Source: Closterium sp. NIES-65 (lineage: Eukaryota > Streptophyta > Zygnematophyceae > Desmidiales > Closteriaceae). From it: a stretch of DNA of 64,000 nucleotides. The position numbers and the translations under genes were made by a program. A model generated the notes under the pieces. The model had not been told where the DNA came from, made no database searches, and saw only the letters and a program-made list of their open reading frames with translations. Positions 51,265 through 62,213 of this stretch are shown one piece after another. Each line of letters begins with the position of its first letter. Position 1 is the first letter of the stretch. The stretch lies in contig CANXME010000105.1 in assembly GCA_948144175.1 (NCBI GenBank), forward strand, positions 682,001 through 746,000, written 5' to 3'.

Positions 51265-52469
51265 CGTCGACCTCCTCCTCCTCGACCGCTGTTCTTGGTC
51301 GACTTCTTCTTGTCGACCTCCTTGGCTGACTTCCAGCCACCGCTCCCGCCGCCACCAGACTGTCCGCGCTCTCCTGGTCGGCCTCCTTGCTTCGCCGGGG
51401 CGACGAAGTTGGCCTGCGCCAAGAGTTCCTGCGATCGCTCAGCCTCCTGCATTGCCTCGTCCTGCAGGATGTACGAGGTCAAGTTGTCCTCGTTGAGCGT
51501 CGCCCTCGTGCTCGGCGCCATGGACAGCCGCTTCAGGAGGTTATAGCTGCTCGAGAGTCCCTGCATGACATGGGTGATGTATGACGCCGTGGAGTACTGC
51601 GCGCCGGCCATCCTGATGGTGGCGAGAATTCGCCGGGCTCGGTTGCAGTAGTCAGTCGCCGTCTCATCGTCACCCATACGCAGGTGCGTCAGCTGTCCCT
51701 CCAGCTGGGCGATGAACAGGTCGTCGGTGACCTGGTACGTCGACTCGATGAAGTGCCACGCCCGGTGGCCGGCGTCGATGTACTCCCGGCACCACTTTAA
51801 GGCGATCTGCACGCTCGGCGAGCAGCACCGCGAGATAACCGTGAAGGTCAGCAGCTGCACGGCGCGAAACTCCGCTCGCAAGTCGGGGTGGTGCTCTCCA
51901 GGTGTCGCCACGGTACCTCGGGCGAAGCCGATCAGCCCGGCCATCTCCAGCTGGGGCTCGATAGCTTCTTTCCAGGTGAGAATGTCGGGTCGACCGACCA
52001 GTGGGGGGGTGACCGAGATCCTGTCCGGCGTGAACTTGAAGTAGCCGTAGCTCGGCGCAATTCCACCTGCTGTCACCTGGGACGCCGACATCGGCGACAG
52101 CCCACTCCGTCGACCTCCGACGTCACCCTGCGAGGAGCCTGCAGCCGCCGACGACTGCATCCCTCGCGCCTGAACGCCGCCGACTTCACCGGCGTGTATC
52201 ACACCTCTCTGCCTCGACGTGCCTCCAGCACTGCTGCCGACCTGACCACCACCGGCGTTGACGCCCAAGTCGACGCCGCCTTCGTTGTTCACCGGACGAG
52301 GGGAAGCAGGTCGAGACGGGTGCTCCGTCGCCCACGTGGAGCGGAGTCCAGCCCCGACGACCGCCCAGGGCAGGTCGCCATACTCATTGGCCTCATGCTT
52401 CCTCCTCGCGTTCTCCAACCGTGCCTCCAGGGTGTCCGCCACCCCCGCGTCACCTACGGCTCCTACCAT
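51252..52469 (-). CDS. Element H Gag
   Basis: ATG at 52469 (MVGAVGDAGVADTLEARLEN), 405 codons. The capsid part runs from about residue 135 (FKFTPDRISVTPPLVGRPD, LTWKEAIEPQLEMAGLIGFA) through WHFIESTYQVTDDLFIAQLE and MGDDETATDYCNRARRILA to NEDNLTSYILQDEAMQEAER, a UBN2-like copia Gag. A basic Gly/Ser/Lys tail follows (KSAKEVDKKKSTKN), then RREC and TAA. The final Cys is the first Cys of a CCHC zinc knuckle whose other residues lie after the stop in the same frame. Confidence 0.9.
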   Translation of the reverse strand: MVGAVGDAGVADTLEARLENARRKHEANEYGDLPWAVVGAGLRSTWATEHPSRPASPRPVNNEGGVDLGVNAGGGQVGSSAGGTSRQRGVIHAGEVGGVQARGMQSSAAAGSSQGDVGGRRSGLSPMSASQVTAGGIAPSYGYFKFTPDRISVTPPLVGRPDILTWKEAIEPQLEMAGLIGFARGTVATPGEHHPDLRAEFRAVQLLTFTVISRCCSPSVQIALKWCREYIDAGHRAWHFIESTYQVTDDLFIAQLEGQLTHLRMGDDETATDYCNRARRILATIRMAGAQYSTASYITHVMQGLSSSYNLLKRLSMAPSTRATLNEDNLTSYILQDEAMQEAERSQELLAQANFVAPAKQGGRPGERGQSGGGGSGGWKSAKEVDKKKSTKNSGRGGGGRRREC

Positions 52470-52575
52470 AGTGACTTCCGCACAGTTGCCGGCCTGGAAC
52501 TACGAAATAGGTAAGTGGTGTATACGTCGACCTGACTGAAAGGTAAGTCGTGTGCCGTCCACGCTCACCGCACCA

Positions 52576-53530
52576 TGCGGAGATAACTACTACAACGGGA
52601 GCTAGACTACTGGCTAGGCACGTGTGCTCGTGTGATCTCTGCGTTCGTTGGTCCTTAGACGTTTTCCTAGTGCCCACACTACTTGCTAGTTCACGGGGCA
52701 ATTTGGGAAGAGTTTCACTAAGAAAATATCACAATAATAGAACAATGAAGTTGGCAATGCGAGACTACATCAGAGCTAGCACTCAGGTTGGTCAACTGCC
52801 AGCACAGCAAAGTCGACAGCTTTCCAACGCTGCAGGTCGACGGTGTGCCAGCAGTGCACCCGCTCTGCAGGTGTGTGCAGATGATTGGTATACCGAGCCT
52901 CATCACCTGCACAGCAAACACACCACGTCAGCCTCAGACTGACGGCTGCCTCTGATCTGCCACGACGACCTCGTGATACCACCACCGAGGTCGATCTCGC
53001 CAACTTCGCCTGGGCGACCGTCGCACTCCTCCGCAGCACTTCGTCACCTAGGTAACCTGGTCGACCGGGCAACCACATCGACCAGCAACTCCCGTACGTG
53101 TCCGTCGACCTCCCAAGTCGACGACCACCTTGTTGTCGACCTCACCGGGTCGACCATGCCCCTCGGTCGACGACCATGTCGCTCGACGCCCGACTGCTCG
53201 ACGACCGGCTGCTCGACGCCGGCTCCTCCTTCGTCGGCCACCGAGTCTAGTCGACCACCCGCAGGTCGACCAGCACATCAGCCGACCACCGAAGTCGGCT
53301 TCCCAAGTCGACGTCACCAAGTTGACGTCCTTCGCAGGTCGACGCCTAAGTCGACCTCCCCGACGTTGGCGCCACCTCGAAGTTGGCGCCCGTGCAGTGG
53401 TCACCGTGCAAGTCGACCTCCTCGTCGACCCGCTCGCCCACTGCTCCAGGTCGGCTGCTCCCCTCACACCCGACCACGATGTCGGCTCCGCCCAAGCGTG
53501 GACGGGGCCAACATACAATTCCCGTTGACA
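52576..53530 (-). repeat. 5' LTR of element H
   Basis: 955 bp, over 99% identical to the 3' LTR. Confidence 0.95.
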
Positions 53531-54815
53531 CAGGGAACTGCCGACGCCAAGCGTCCGTCAGGCGGCCAAAGCAGCGCTGGGTGGCGTGGGCACCCCCACA
53601 CTGCTCACCCGCGCGGTCGCCGGAACGAAGAACGTAGGTGCAGGGACCAGTACCCCCACCCCTCTGACGCCCAGCGTACCACTCACGAAGCTGCTGAGGC
53701 GGAGGGATGTCCCGCGAGCGCTGCTGCTGCTGCCGCTGCGAGCGCTGGCCACCACCACCGCCGCTACGCTGCTGGGTACCACCCCGACCAGCTCCACCTC
53801 CTCCACCACCACCGCCTCCTCCGCTGCCGCCTCCACCGCCTCCACCTCCGCCGCCTCCACCTCCGCCGCTGCCACCACCACCACCGGTGGCACCACCACC
53901 ACCGTCTCCGCCGCTGCTGCCACCACCACCACCACCACCCCCGCCACTAGTCCCGCCACCACCCCCACTCCCTCCGCCGCCACCGCCGCCACCGCCACCG
54001 CCCCCTCCAGCTCCACCCGCGCGCTTGCCCCCCTTGCCCTTGCTAGAGCGACGTCTCCCACTAGGGGTAGACGCCGCGCCGACCGACTCAAGACCAAGCA
54101 GGTCGGCAGCAGCAGCAGAGGCAACAGAGGGCAGCAAGGGGGAAGGAGAGCACCCCTCAAAGATGGGGGTGCGAGGGTCACCACGAGAAGCACCTACAGC
54201 GACTATGCTCTTCTCCGCTGCGAGGAGGGCCTTCTCGAGGAGGTCGACGGTGAGGGTGGTGGGACAGACAGCGAGAAAGTGGTCCCTGACGACGCGAAGG
54301 GAGTCAGGGAGGCGCGCGACTACGTAGTAGAGAGCGATGTACATGGGGGGGGGGTTCTTAGCGCAGAACTCAGCAGGAAGGGCGGCGCGGTAGCGAGTGT
54401 CACTAGTGCGGAGGTGCGTAATGAGGTCAGCAACAGTGGGAAAGGCAGAGAGGTCAGGAAAGAGGTAGGGAAGCATGAGACGGCTCAGTGCAGCAGTGGC
54501 AGGGGAGGAGTAGCGCGCAACTACAGCGTCGTACAAGGTCTGAGCACTCTTGTACTGGCTAAAGTGCGCACGCTCAGAGGTAGGGAGGTGGCGACGCACA
54601 GCAAGACGTGCAGCAGCATCGCGGGTGGCCCACTGAGAGCGGACAGAGGGATCAGCATCAGCAGCAGGAGCAGGAGAGGCGCCAGAGGTGAGGTCAAAGA
54701 GAGAAAGGTCGTCAGCCCTGTCGCACTGTAAGAACAGCTGCAGGTCGTCTAACCAGACCTCAAAATCAATGGCGCGACCCTCAGCGTCGAAAGCTAGGAC
54801 ACTAGGGGTAGCCAT
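53531..54815 (-). CDS. Element F Gag, N-terminal 5/6 (cut by element H)
   Basis: ATG at 54815 (MATPSVLAFDAEGRAIDFEV), no shift (C10 run at 54344-54353). Capsid-like helical part (LQLFLQCDRADDLSLFDL, HLRTSDTRYRAALPAEFC), then SIVAVGASRGDPRTPIFEGC, a Lys-rich spot, a Gly tract of over 90 residues, PPPQQLREWYAGRQRGGG and CTYVLRSGDRAGEQ followed by CGGAHATQRC. This last is a C-x13-C-x3-H-x4-C cluster that differs from the usual CX2CX4HX4C knuckle. The frame ends WRRQFP at the LTR of H and resumes at 46224. Confidence 0.85.
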
Positions 54816-54899
54816 GGCGACGACAGCGACGCAGTGCAAGCAGTAGGGAAAGAGCTCGCAGTGTCAGTGGGACTGTGCTCACCAGGCAGGGCAGGTCGT

Positions 54900-55830
54900 G
54901 CAGCTCTGCAGAAAGGCGGCTCAGCGACCGGGCAGCTCGGGTGCACAGCGGCTCGGCTCCCGGGCGGCTCGGTGGCTGGGCGGCTGGGGCGCAGGGCGGC
55001 TCGGCTCCCGGACGGCTCGGCGGCTGGGCGGCTTGGGTGCAGGGCGGCTCGGCTCCCGGGCGGCTCGGCGGCAGGGCGGCTCGGGTCCCGGGCGGCTCGG
55101 CGTTGGGCGGCTCGGCTCCCGGGCGGTTCGGCTGCTGGGGCGGCTCGGCCGGGAGATGCAGGGGCGGGGCCGTCAGGTGCAGCGGCGGGTCGACCGGTGC
55201 AGTGGCGGGCCGGCAGGTGCAGCGGCGGGCCGGCAGGTGCAGCGGCGGGCCGGCAGGTGCAGCGGCGGGCCGGCAGGTGCAGGCGGCGGGCCGTAGGGTG
55301 CAGCGGCGGGCCGTAGGGTGCAACGGCGGGCCGGCAGGTGCAGCGGCGGGGCCGTCAGGTGAAGCGGCGGGCCGCTGGGTGCAGCGGTGGGCCGGCAGGT
55401 GCAGCGGCGGGCCGGCAGGAGCAGCGGCGGGCCGGCAGGAGCAGCGGCGGGGCCGTCAGGTGAGGCGGCGGGCCGGCAGGAGCAGCGGCGGGGCCGTCAG
55501 GTGAGGCGGCGGGCCGGCAGGAGCAGCGGCGGGCCGTAGGGTGCAGCGGCGGGGCCGTCAGAGGCGGCGGGCCGTAGGGTGCAGCGGCGGGCCGTAGGGT
55601 GCAGCGGCGGGGCCGTCAGAGGCGGCGGCGGGGCCGCGGCAGTAGAGGCGGGGCCGCGTCAGGGGAGGCGGCGGGTCCGCGTCAGGGGAGGCGGCGGGGC
55701 CGCGTCAGGGGAGGCGGCGGGGCCGCGTCAGGGGAGGCGGCGGGGCCGCGTCAAGCAGGCGGCGGGGCCGCGATCAGGAGAGGTGGCGGGGCCGCGTCTG
55801 AGGGACAGCGGGGCCGCGAGGGAAAAGGCG
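54900..55830 (-). repeat. GC-rich satellite leader of element F
   Basis: Units of about 20 bp (GGCAGGTGCAGCGGCGGGCC), roughly ten near 55190-55460, then GGCGGCGGGGCCGCGTCAGG units (55640-55800). Next to gag lies a GGGCGGCTCGGCTCCCGGGC tract. Confidence 0.8.
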
Positions 55831-55910
55831 ACCCGAGGGGTCGCTAAAAAAGGCGCGCTTCGGTGGGCCCTAAAAAAAAACGGTCCTAAGGCAGGACCCG
55901 CTCTATACCA

Positions 55911-56041
55911 TGTGAAGCAAGGAAAACAGGAATGAAATGACTAAGTCAGAGTTGGGTACAAATGCAACCCTAGAAAGCTGTACCCCATATGTGCTACCCC
56001 ACTATAGCCTACAAACATGCATCAATTATAATAATCCGACA
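55911..56041 (-). repeat. 5' LTR of element F
   Basis: 131 bp, about 98.5% identical to the 3' LTR; gcggg follows. Confidence 0.9.
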
Positions 56042-56362
56042 GCGGGGTCGCAACAGAGGGTGGCGGGGCCGCAAGTGAGGGTGGCGGGGCCGCAAGGGAG
56101 GGTGGCGACGGGCAGCAGGTGAGGGCGGCGACGGGGCCGCAATCGAGGGCGGCGACGGGCCGCAACAGAGTGCGGCGGGGCCGCAATAGAGGGCGGCGGG
56201 GCCGCAAGCTAGGGCGGCGGGGCCGCAAGGGAGGCCGCTAGGGCGGCTCGACGAGTGTAGAGAGGGAAGCGTGACTCGGGGAGCGCGCTCCGGGCAGGAA
56301 AAAAAATGTTCTATGTGGTGGGCCCTAGGCACAGTTCCCACGAGGGAACCTGCTCGATACCA

Positions 56363-56503
56363 TGAGAAACTTAGAACGAGAATGAAATGACTAAGTGAAA
56401 GTTGGGTACAAATACAAACCCTAGAAAGCTGTACCCCATATGTGCTACCCCACTATAGCCTACAATAGCTATGTCATATATATCTGACAATTTAAGTTTG
56501 ACA
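56363..56503 (-). repeat. LTR shared by elements E and G
   Basis: 141 bp, TGAGAAACTTAGAACG to AAGTTTGACA. On the left it adjoins the primer site of E, so it serves as a 5' LTR. On the right it adjoins a polypurine tract (CACCCCCATAGGCAACATGG), so it serves as the 3' LTR of G. The core is close to the LTR of F. Confidence 0.75.
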
Positions 56504-56714
56504 CACCCCCATAGGCAACATGGGAGAGAACAAGGGGTCACAAGACCAGTCAAGAAAAGCAAAGCAAGGTCAGGGTGGATCACAGAGCCACCAAACACTC
56601 TGAGCACAAGGTCGGTCCACATGCAGTTATATAAAAGACAGCAAAAAGTACAGTGATCACTACCTAGCAAGAGTAAGCATGCAGGTATATCTATAGGTCA
56701 CACTACAAGTAAAG

Positions 56715-58250
56715 TCAAGCAGTGAGCAAGTGAGGCAAAATAGGCACAAGGCCCAAAATAGTACAAAAGCGCTGATGATCACAAGGCTGAAGTGCCTTGG
56801 TGAATATATCAGCAGTGTTGGCCCGAGTGGCCACGTAAGAAAGACGAAGCTGACCACGCTGCTGCAACTCTCGAGCAAGGAAGTAACGCAGAGCGATGTG
56901 CTTCATTCTGTGTTCCAGTCTGTACTCCTGACACAAGGCAATTGCAGCCTTGTTGTCTACGTACAAAACTGGAGGAGAACGAGGCTGCTCTCCCAAGTCG
57001 GTCAGCACGTAGGTGAGCCAGCGTAACTCCTGTGCAGCCATGGCTGTGGCGTAGATCTCAGCCTCACAACAGGAGCTAAGAACAGATGACGAGCGGGTAG
57101 ACCGCCAAAAAACAAAGCCGGAGCCAAGGCTGAACGAGTAACCTTGAGACGACCGCTGCGTAGTCAGGTCGTCAACCCACGAAGTGTCTGAGTGTCCAGT
57201 GAGGACGACTGGACCTCGCCCTCCAAGCACAAGCCCCATGCCCGATGTACTGCACAAGTAACGCAGTACCCTCTTCGCAGCATCCCAGTGCAACTTTCGG
57301 TGCCTATCAGGAGCCACGTAGCATGCTAGAAGGCCAAGAGGGTACGCAAGGTCAGGACGAGTGCAGGTTATCAGGTACATGAGGCAGCCCACTAGCTCTG
57401 GGTACGGACCACTCGGCTCTACAGACTCGTCCGAAGGTGGAGCTGAGAGCGAGTGACCGGTAGCCATAGGAGTGGACTGTGGCGAGGACCAAATGAAGCC
57501 GAAACACTGAAGGACCTGCTGCACCATGTGTGACTCAGTCAGTGTGATGGTGCGCCGTGCTCTATCTCAGGTGATGTGCAGACCAAGGTAGCTGCGCAGT
57601 TCACCCAAGTCTGTGCACGTGTGTCTCTTCTACAGCTCCGACTTCACAAGGGAGAGAGCCTCAGTGTCAGTAGAGGGAAAGACTAAGTCGTCGACGTACA
57701 CGAGGATGTAGAACGGCGGCAATGAAGTGTCGGTGCACAGAAATAGCGACGGGTCAGAAGTGGAAGGTGCAAACCCAAGAGCCACAAGTGTCGTCCTCAG
57801 TGTGTCGTGCCACTCACGAGGCATCAGGCGGAGACCGTAGACTGGCCGTTGGAGGCTCCACTGGGTACCTGCAGGTAATGACCCAGTGAAGCCAGGTGGA
57901 TGGTGCAGCCAGATCTCCTCATGCAGGCTGCCCTGTAGGAAAGCTATGTTGATATCAAGGGAGTGAAGCTCGTAGTCACGCTGAGTGGCAACGTGCAGCA
58001 GCACCCAAAGGGTGGTCATCTTCGGGGTAGGGGAGAAGGTCTGGAAGAAGTCAACTCCCTGTCGCTGACTGAAGCCTCGTGCAACGTAACAAGCCTTGAA
58101 GACAGGCGGAGAAACCGACGGGTGCTTCACCCTGAAAATTCACATGCCATCGACTACGTTCACCCAATGAGGGGGAACCGCATCTACGTAGGTGCCTGTG
58201 GATTTCCATGATGCCATCTCTGTGTCCATGGCTGTCCGCCATTGGGAGGA
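56715..58250 (-). pseudogene. Element G RT and RNase H, with stops
   Basis: RT segment 58130-57630 (FKACYVARGFSQRQGVDFFQ, YVDDLVFPSTDTEALSLVKS) ends in TAG at 57630-57632 (VKSEL, stop, KRHTCT). A second stop, TGA near 57567, replaces an Arg codon before DRARRTITL. The last frame, 57527-56715, codes MVQQVLQCFGFIWSSPQSTP, RNase H GHSDTSWVDD and CEAEIYATAMAAQELRWL, ANTADIFTKALQPCDHQRFC and the natural stop. Upstream the linker-RT border contains further shifts. Confidence 0.8.
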
Positions 58251-59700
58251 GTACTCACCCGCGATCGCCTCAGCGTAAGAGCGCGGGGTCGGGATGTCTG
58301 GTGCTGGTAATTTCCCTCAGGGGCAAGCAGCATGGCCACGAGATGAGGTGCAGTGGCTGCAAGACACTCAAAGTCTTCCTGCCTGTCCTCTAGGACGTCC
58401 GTGCCAAGAGCACACTCACCCCCGACGGACAGAGGACAAACAGACTCATACTCAGCAACAAGACTAGCAGCGTAGTCGAGACGACAAGCAGCAGCAAAGT
58501 CAACAAGCTCAGCGACTAAGGCAGACGCCGCAGCGGACTCAAACGAAGGGTGAGTGACAGCAGTGGCTAAGGACGCATAACAGTACGACTAGCAGCATGA
58601 ACCAGGTCAGACTCAGGGTCCGGAACGTGCGAAAGAGAGGACGTAGAAGGAGACGGCAGAGGAACACGCTGTGGAACAGAGGAAGGACGAAGTATCATAG
58701 TGTGCGTGCCAGGGACAGGAGGAGGACGCTCACAAGGAACACGACGACTAGTGCGACCAGTGCCAACAGGCGAGGCAGGACGAGGCGCAGGCTTACGGCG
58801 CTCAGTAAGACCTCCTGTCTGCTAAGTGTAAGGAGAGGGAGCAGGAAGTGGGGAGCCTGGCTGTAACGGGAGACCAGTAGAAGACGGGAGACTAAGAACG
58901 TGGTGAAGCACCGAGCCAGTCGGCGGGAGAGACAACGGTGATGGCGGAGCCAAGAACAAATGCGGCGGTGCAGCACCACCAGTACCAGCTCCTCCAGCAC
59001 CAGCACCTCCAGTACTAATACCGGGAGCTCCAAAGTCTCCAGCAGCTCCACAAACTCCAGCTCCAACACCCCCAGCTCCTGGGTCACCAGCTCCAGCGCC
59101 TACAGCCCCAAAGCCTCCAGCTCCACCAGAGTCCGCAGCACCACCAGCTCCGGCCGCTCCATTACCTCCAGCTCCCGCGCCTCCAGCCGCAGCACCTCCA
59201 GCCCCATCAGCGCCACTCCGAAGGCAGCAGTGCTAAGTGTACCACTCGCGTAGCTGCTACTGCGAAAGAGCACCTCCAGAACCTCCAGGACGAGCACCTC
59301 TAGGACTAGCAGTGCCAGCTCCACCAGCACCACCAATACCGACAGCACCACCAACTCCAGCAGCTCCTGTACCTCCAGTATGAGCACCTCCGGGACCAGC
59401 AGCTCCAGCACCTCCAGCAGCAGCCGCAGCACCACCAGCTCTAGCAGCTCTAGTACCTCCAGTAAAAGTACCTCCATGAATAGCAGCTCCAGCACCTCGA
59501 GTAGCAGTTGCACCACCACCAGCTCCAGTAGCTCCAGAAACTCCACTACCTCTAGCACCTTCAGCACTAGCAGCACCACCAGCTCCGGCAGCTCCAGCGC
59601 CACCAGCATGAGCACCCCCGGGACCAGCAGTGCCAGCACCACCAGTACCTCCAGCACTAGTAGCTCCAGGGCATCCAGCTCCAGCAGCGCCACTCTAAAG
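58250..59700 (-). pseudogene. Element G integrase-RT linker, low-complexity and decayed
   Basis: Pro/Gly/Ala/Thr-rich linker made of CCAGCAGCTCCAGCACCTCC-type repeats. It carries a decayed LREWY motif near 59250 (reads QLREWYT between two stops). Two further LREWY motifs occur upstream at about 59735 and 59930. The long open frames here (LELLVLEVLEV type) are readings of the repeat in a wrong register. Confidence 0.7.
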
Positions 59701-61777
59701 GCTACAACGCCGAGCGTACCACTCCCACAACTGTTGTGGTAAGAGAGGCTCCCGCTGGCTAGACCGCTGAGGCGAGGCACCAGTGGGACCTCCAGGACTA
59801 GTAGCTCCACCACCTCCAGTACCTCTTGTACCAGCAGTACCTCTAGCACCTTCAAGACCAGCAGCTCCAGGGCCTCTAGCTCCAGCAACGCCACTCCTAA
59901 GGCTACAGTGCCGAGCGTACCACTCGCGCAACTGCTGTGGTGAGAGAGGCTCCCGTAGTGTAGATGCAGGACCCCAAGGCTCAGCACCCCCAGGCTCCGC
60001 ACGCTCAGGCTCAGCACCCCCAGGCTCCTTACGCACCGGCTCAGCACCCCCAGGCTCCGCACACTCAGGCTCAGCACCCGCAGGCTCAGCACCCCCAGCA
60101 GCACCAAAGTCAGTGACCTCGACAGGCTCAACCAAAGGGAGTGGGTCTACCTGAGACACACCTGAAGGAGCAAGACCCTGAGGGGGGAGGGGGTCTACCG
60201 GAGGGGGACCTGGAGCAAGGAAGAGCGGCGGGGGAGGGGGAGGGGCAGTGCGGTAGGGGAAGAGACGGTAAAAGGGAACCGATTTGTCAAATGTGACATC
60301 CTGAGAGGACAGATCACGGCGCGAGGTGGGGTGGTAAAACTGCCAGCTAGGCGCGTCAGGGGGAAAGCCAAAGAAGACACAGGGAACGGCGCGGGCAAAC
60401 AGCTTGTCCGCGGAGGTATCGCGAACAAACGCACAAGATCCCCAGACCCGGAATATTGACACATCGCCAACCTCTCCCGTCCAACGTAGTGTCGGCGGGG
60501 TCTTCGGCAAGGAGACACAGGGCCAGAGGTTGAGCTGATGCGCAGCGTACCGGACCGCAAATGGCCACAAAAAAAGGGGGGCAGCCGCATGGATCATGGA
60601 GGTACGAGCGACCTCCATGACTAGGCCAATGCGGCGCTCAGCAACCCCATTCTGCTGCGGAGAGGCCGGAAGCGTGAACGACAGGGTGATGCCCTCCCCA
60701 CGACAAAAGTCCTGCAAGAGGTCAGAGGAAAACTCACCACCTCTGTCAGAGTGCAGACGCAGGACAGGAAGGTCCGTGTCGAACCACTCGCGGAGCTGGA
60801 GACGGATAGTGCGGATCCAAGGGATCAAGACATCAAGACCTCACCCTTGCTGCACAAGGGGAAGACCGTGGTGTAACGCAAGTAGTCGCTTGCGGCCCTG
60901 TCCCTGGACACGGGCTGGGCCCCACACGTCCAAGTGGAGAGTCTGCAGTGGAGCAGTCGTTGGGGGAAACGAGGAGGAGTGAGGAGCGGTGCACTGCCGC
61001 CCCTCGACATAGGGAAAGCAGGGAGGGGTAGGCGAGGGTGGGAGGGGAGGCAGAGACCTGGGAAGATCAGAGACAAGAAGGCGAGAGTGCATGTCACGGA
61101 GGCGTGGCAGAGAGGGGTGACCAAGGCGATGGTGCCAAAAGAGAGTCTGGTGCGACAGGGCGTGACACGAGCAGGAGGCTACTAGCTTATCGAACGCGGA
61201 CGCAGACGCAGATGCAGCTACCTGAGGAGGCGCAGTAGTCAGTGTGTATAGGCTCGACCCAGGCCGACGGGTGAACGTGGCCAGGTGACGGCCCGTCCGT
61301 GCACACGTGCAGATCGACACACGCTGTCCTCCAAGGGTAAAGGTATCAACCCAAGCATCCTGAAGGACGGCGTTACTCACCAAGCTCGTAGAGAATAGTG
61401 GAAGAACGTGCAAGAACCGGTTTCCCAGAGGGGTCAGCCAGAGAGACTACAACCGGTGCTGCGAGTGGTGTGACTGTGGTGCTATCGCGAAAGAAGCAGC
61501 GGGAAGCTCCTGAGTTAAGCATGAAGGTGTGCAAGGCCTCAGTAGGCGCAGTAACAGAGAGAGCAGACTCACCAGCACCTATAGCAAACTCACCAGCACC
61601 TAAAGCAACAGCCGCTATACCAAGGTCGGGCGACACACATAGGTAACAGTTACACTGAGTACTAATAGATAAAGCATACATGGCAGTGAGGATAGTGTCA
61701 TAGTCTAGAGCAAAGATATCCACCTTGCTCCTAAGCAGCTCTAGCCAGCGAGGGAGCTCAGCCTCGTCGCCAAACAC
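59695..61777 (-). pseudogene. Element G protease and integrase, broken
   Basis: Gag end and protease read 61777-61373 (EALHTFMLNSGASRCFFRDS): Asn replaces the catalytic Asp of the family motif LDSGA. Pre-integrase and integrase start read 61413-60841 (HRLGHPSLPRLRDMHSRLL, LDVWGPARVQGQGRK), with a deletion near 60880 that removes the DDYSRY region. The core continues 60828-59695 (LHSDRGGEFSSDLL, NGVAERRIG, FRVWGSCAFVRDTSADKLF) and the Pro-rich linker with REPLSPQQLREWYARHCSLR. Clearly non-functional. Confidence 0.8.
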
Positions 61778-62213
61778 TGCACGCCAGGCGTCGCTCAGAC
61801 AGGCGAACCAGCGAGCCTGTATATGACCAAGTGTCCCGCAAGTCTGACCAGCCGATCACCTGTAAGAATAACGCACGGACAGCGGACAGTACTCCAAGTC
61901 CCCCCACTCTGAGCGTACCACTCACGAAACTGCTAGGGCGTAAGGATCTCACACGGACGACGCTGCAGCTGCATCTGGCCACCGCCAGAAACTCCGCACT
62001 GAACAGCTCCACCGCGACTGCTACAACGGCCGCCGCCACCACACCTACTTGCGTACCACTCACAAAGCTGCTGGGGCGTAAGGGCCTCACGCGGACGCCG
62101 CTGCAGCTGCATCTGGCCACCGCCAGAAACTCCCTACCGAACCACTCCACAGTGACTGGTACCACGGCCGCCACCACTCCCATTGCTGCCACCACCGCCG
62201 TCACCACTCCCAC
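61758..62213 (-). pseudogene. Element G gag remnant with a tandem duplication
   Basis: Only the C-terminal region of Gag is left. A block of about 132 bp occurs twice (61935-62050 and 62067-62180), each copy coding a TPQQ(F/L)(R/C)EWYA motif and GGGQMQLQRRP. Stops and shifts interrupt it. The N-terminal 250 or so codons of Gag, present in elements A, B, E and F, are absent. Confidence 0.65.

Larger units (their letters stand above)
46225..53530 (-). mobile_element. Young copia-type LTR retrotransposon H (other family), nested in element F gag
   Basis: LTRs of 955 bp at 46225-47179 and 52576-53530; only about three differences seen by eye. Target duplication caggg at 46220-46224 and 53531-53535. 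Primer site TGGTGCGGTGAGCG (52562-52575) is unlike that of the A-G lineage; polypurine tract GGCAGGGGAG before the 3' LTR. Total 7306 bp. Base use is richer in GTCGA words than its neighbours. It is the youngest insertion of the chain by nesting and LTR identity. Confidence 0.95.
41308..56041 (-). mobile_element. Copia-type LTR retrotransposon F (hosts element H)
   Basis: LTRs of 131 bp at 41308-41438 and 55911-56041 differ at 2 positions. Target duplication gcggg at 41303-41307 and 56042-56046, in the leader satellite of element E. Primer site TGGTATAGAGCGGG (55897-55910). Without H the element is about 7.4 kb and is the best preserved of the A-G lineage from integrase to RNase H. Confidence 0.92.
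34700..56362 (-). mobile_element. Copia-type element E (hosts element F in its leader)
   Basis: 3' LTR at 34700-34833 (134 bp), then polypurine tract, degenerate pol and gag (start ATG 40457), GC-rich leader (40790-41307, resuming 56042-56340 after element F) and primer site TGGTATCGAGCAGG (56349-56362). The LTR next to the primer site (56363-56503) is not the same subfamily as the 3' LTR, and the expected ctgct target copy is absent on the right. E is therefore a recombined element. Its own length without F is about 6.9 kb. Confidence 0.7.

Noticed and set aside
59100..60131. Leu/Val-rich protein with membrane-like repeats
   Set aside because: Wrong register of the Pro/Ala/Gly linker repeats of element G.
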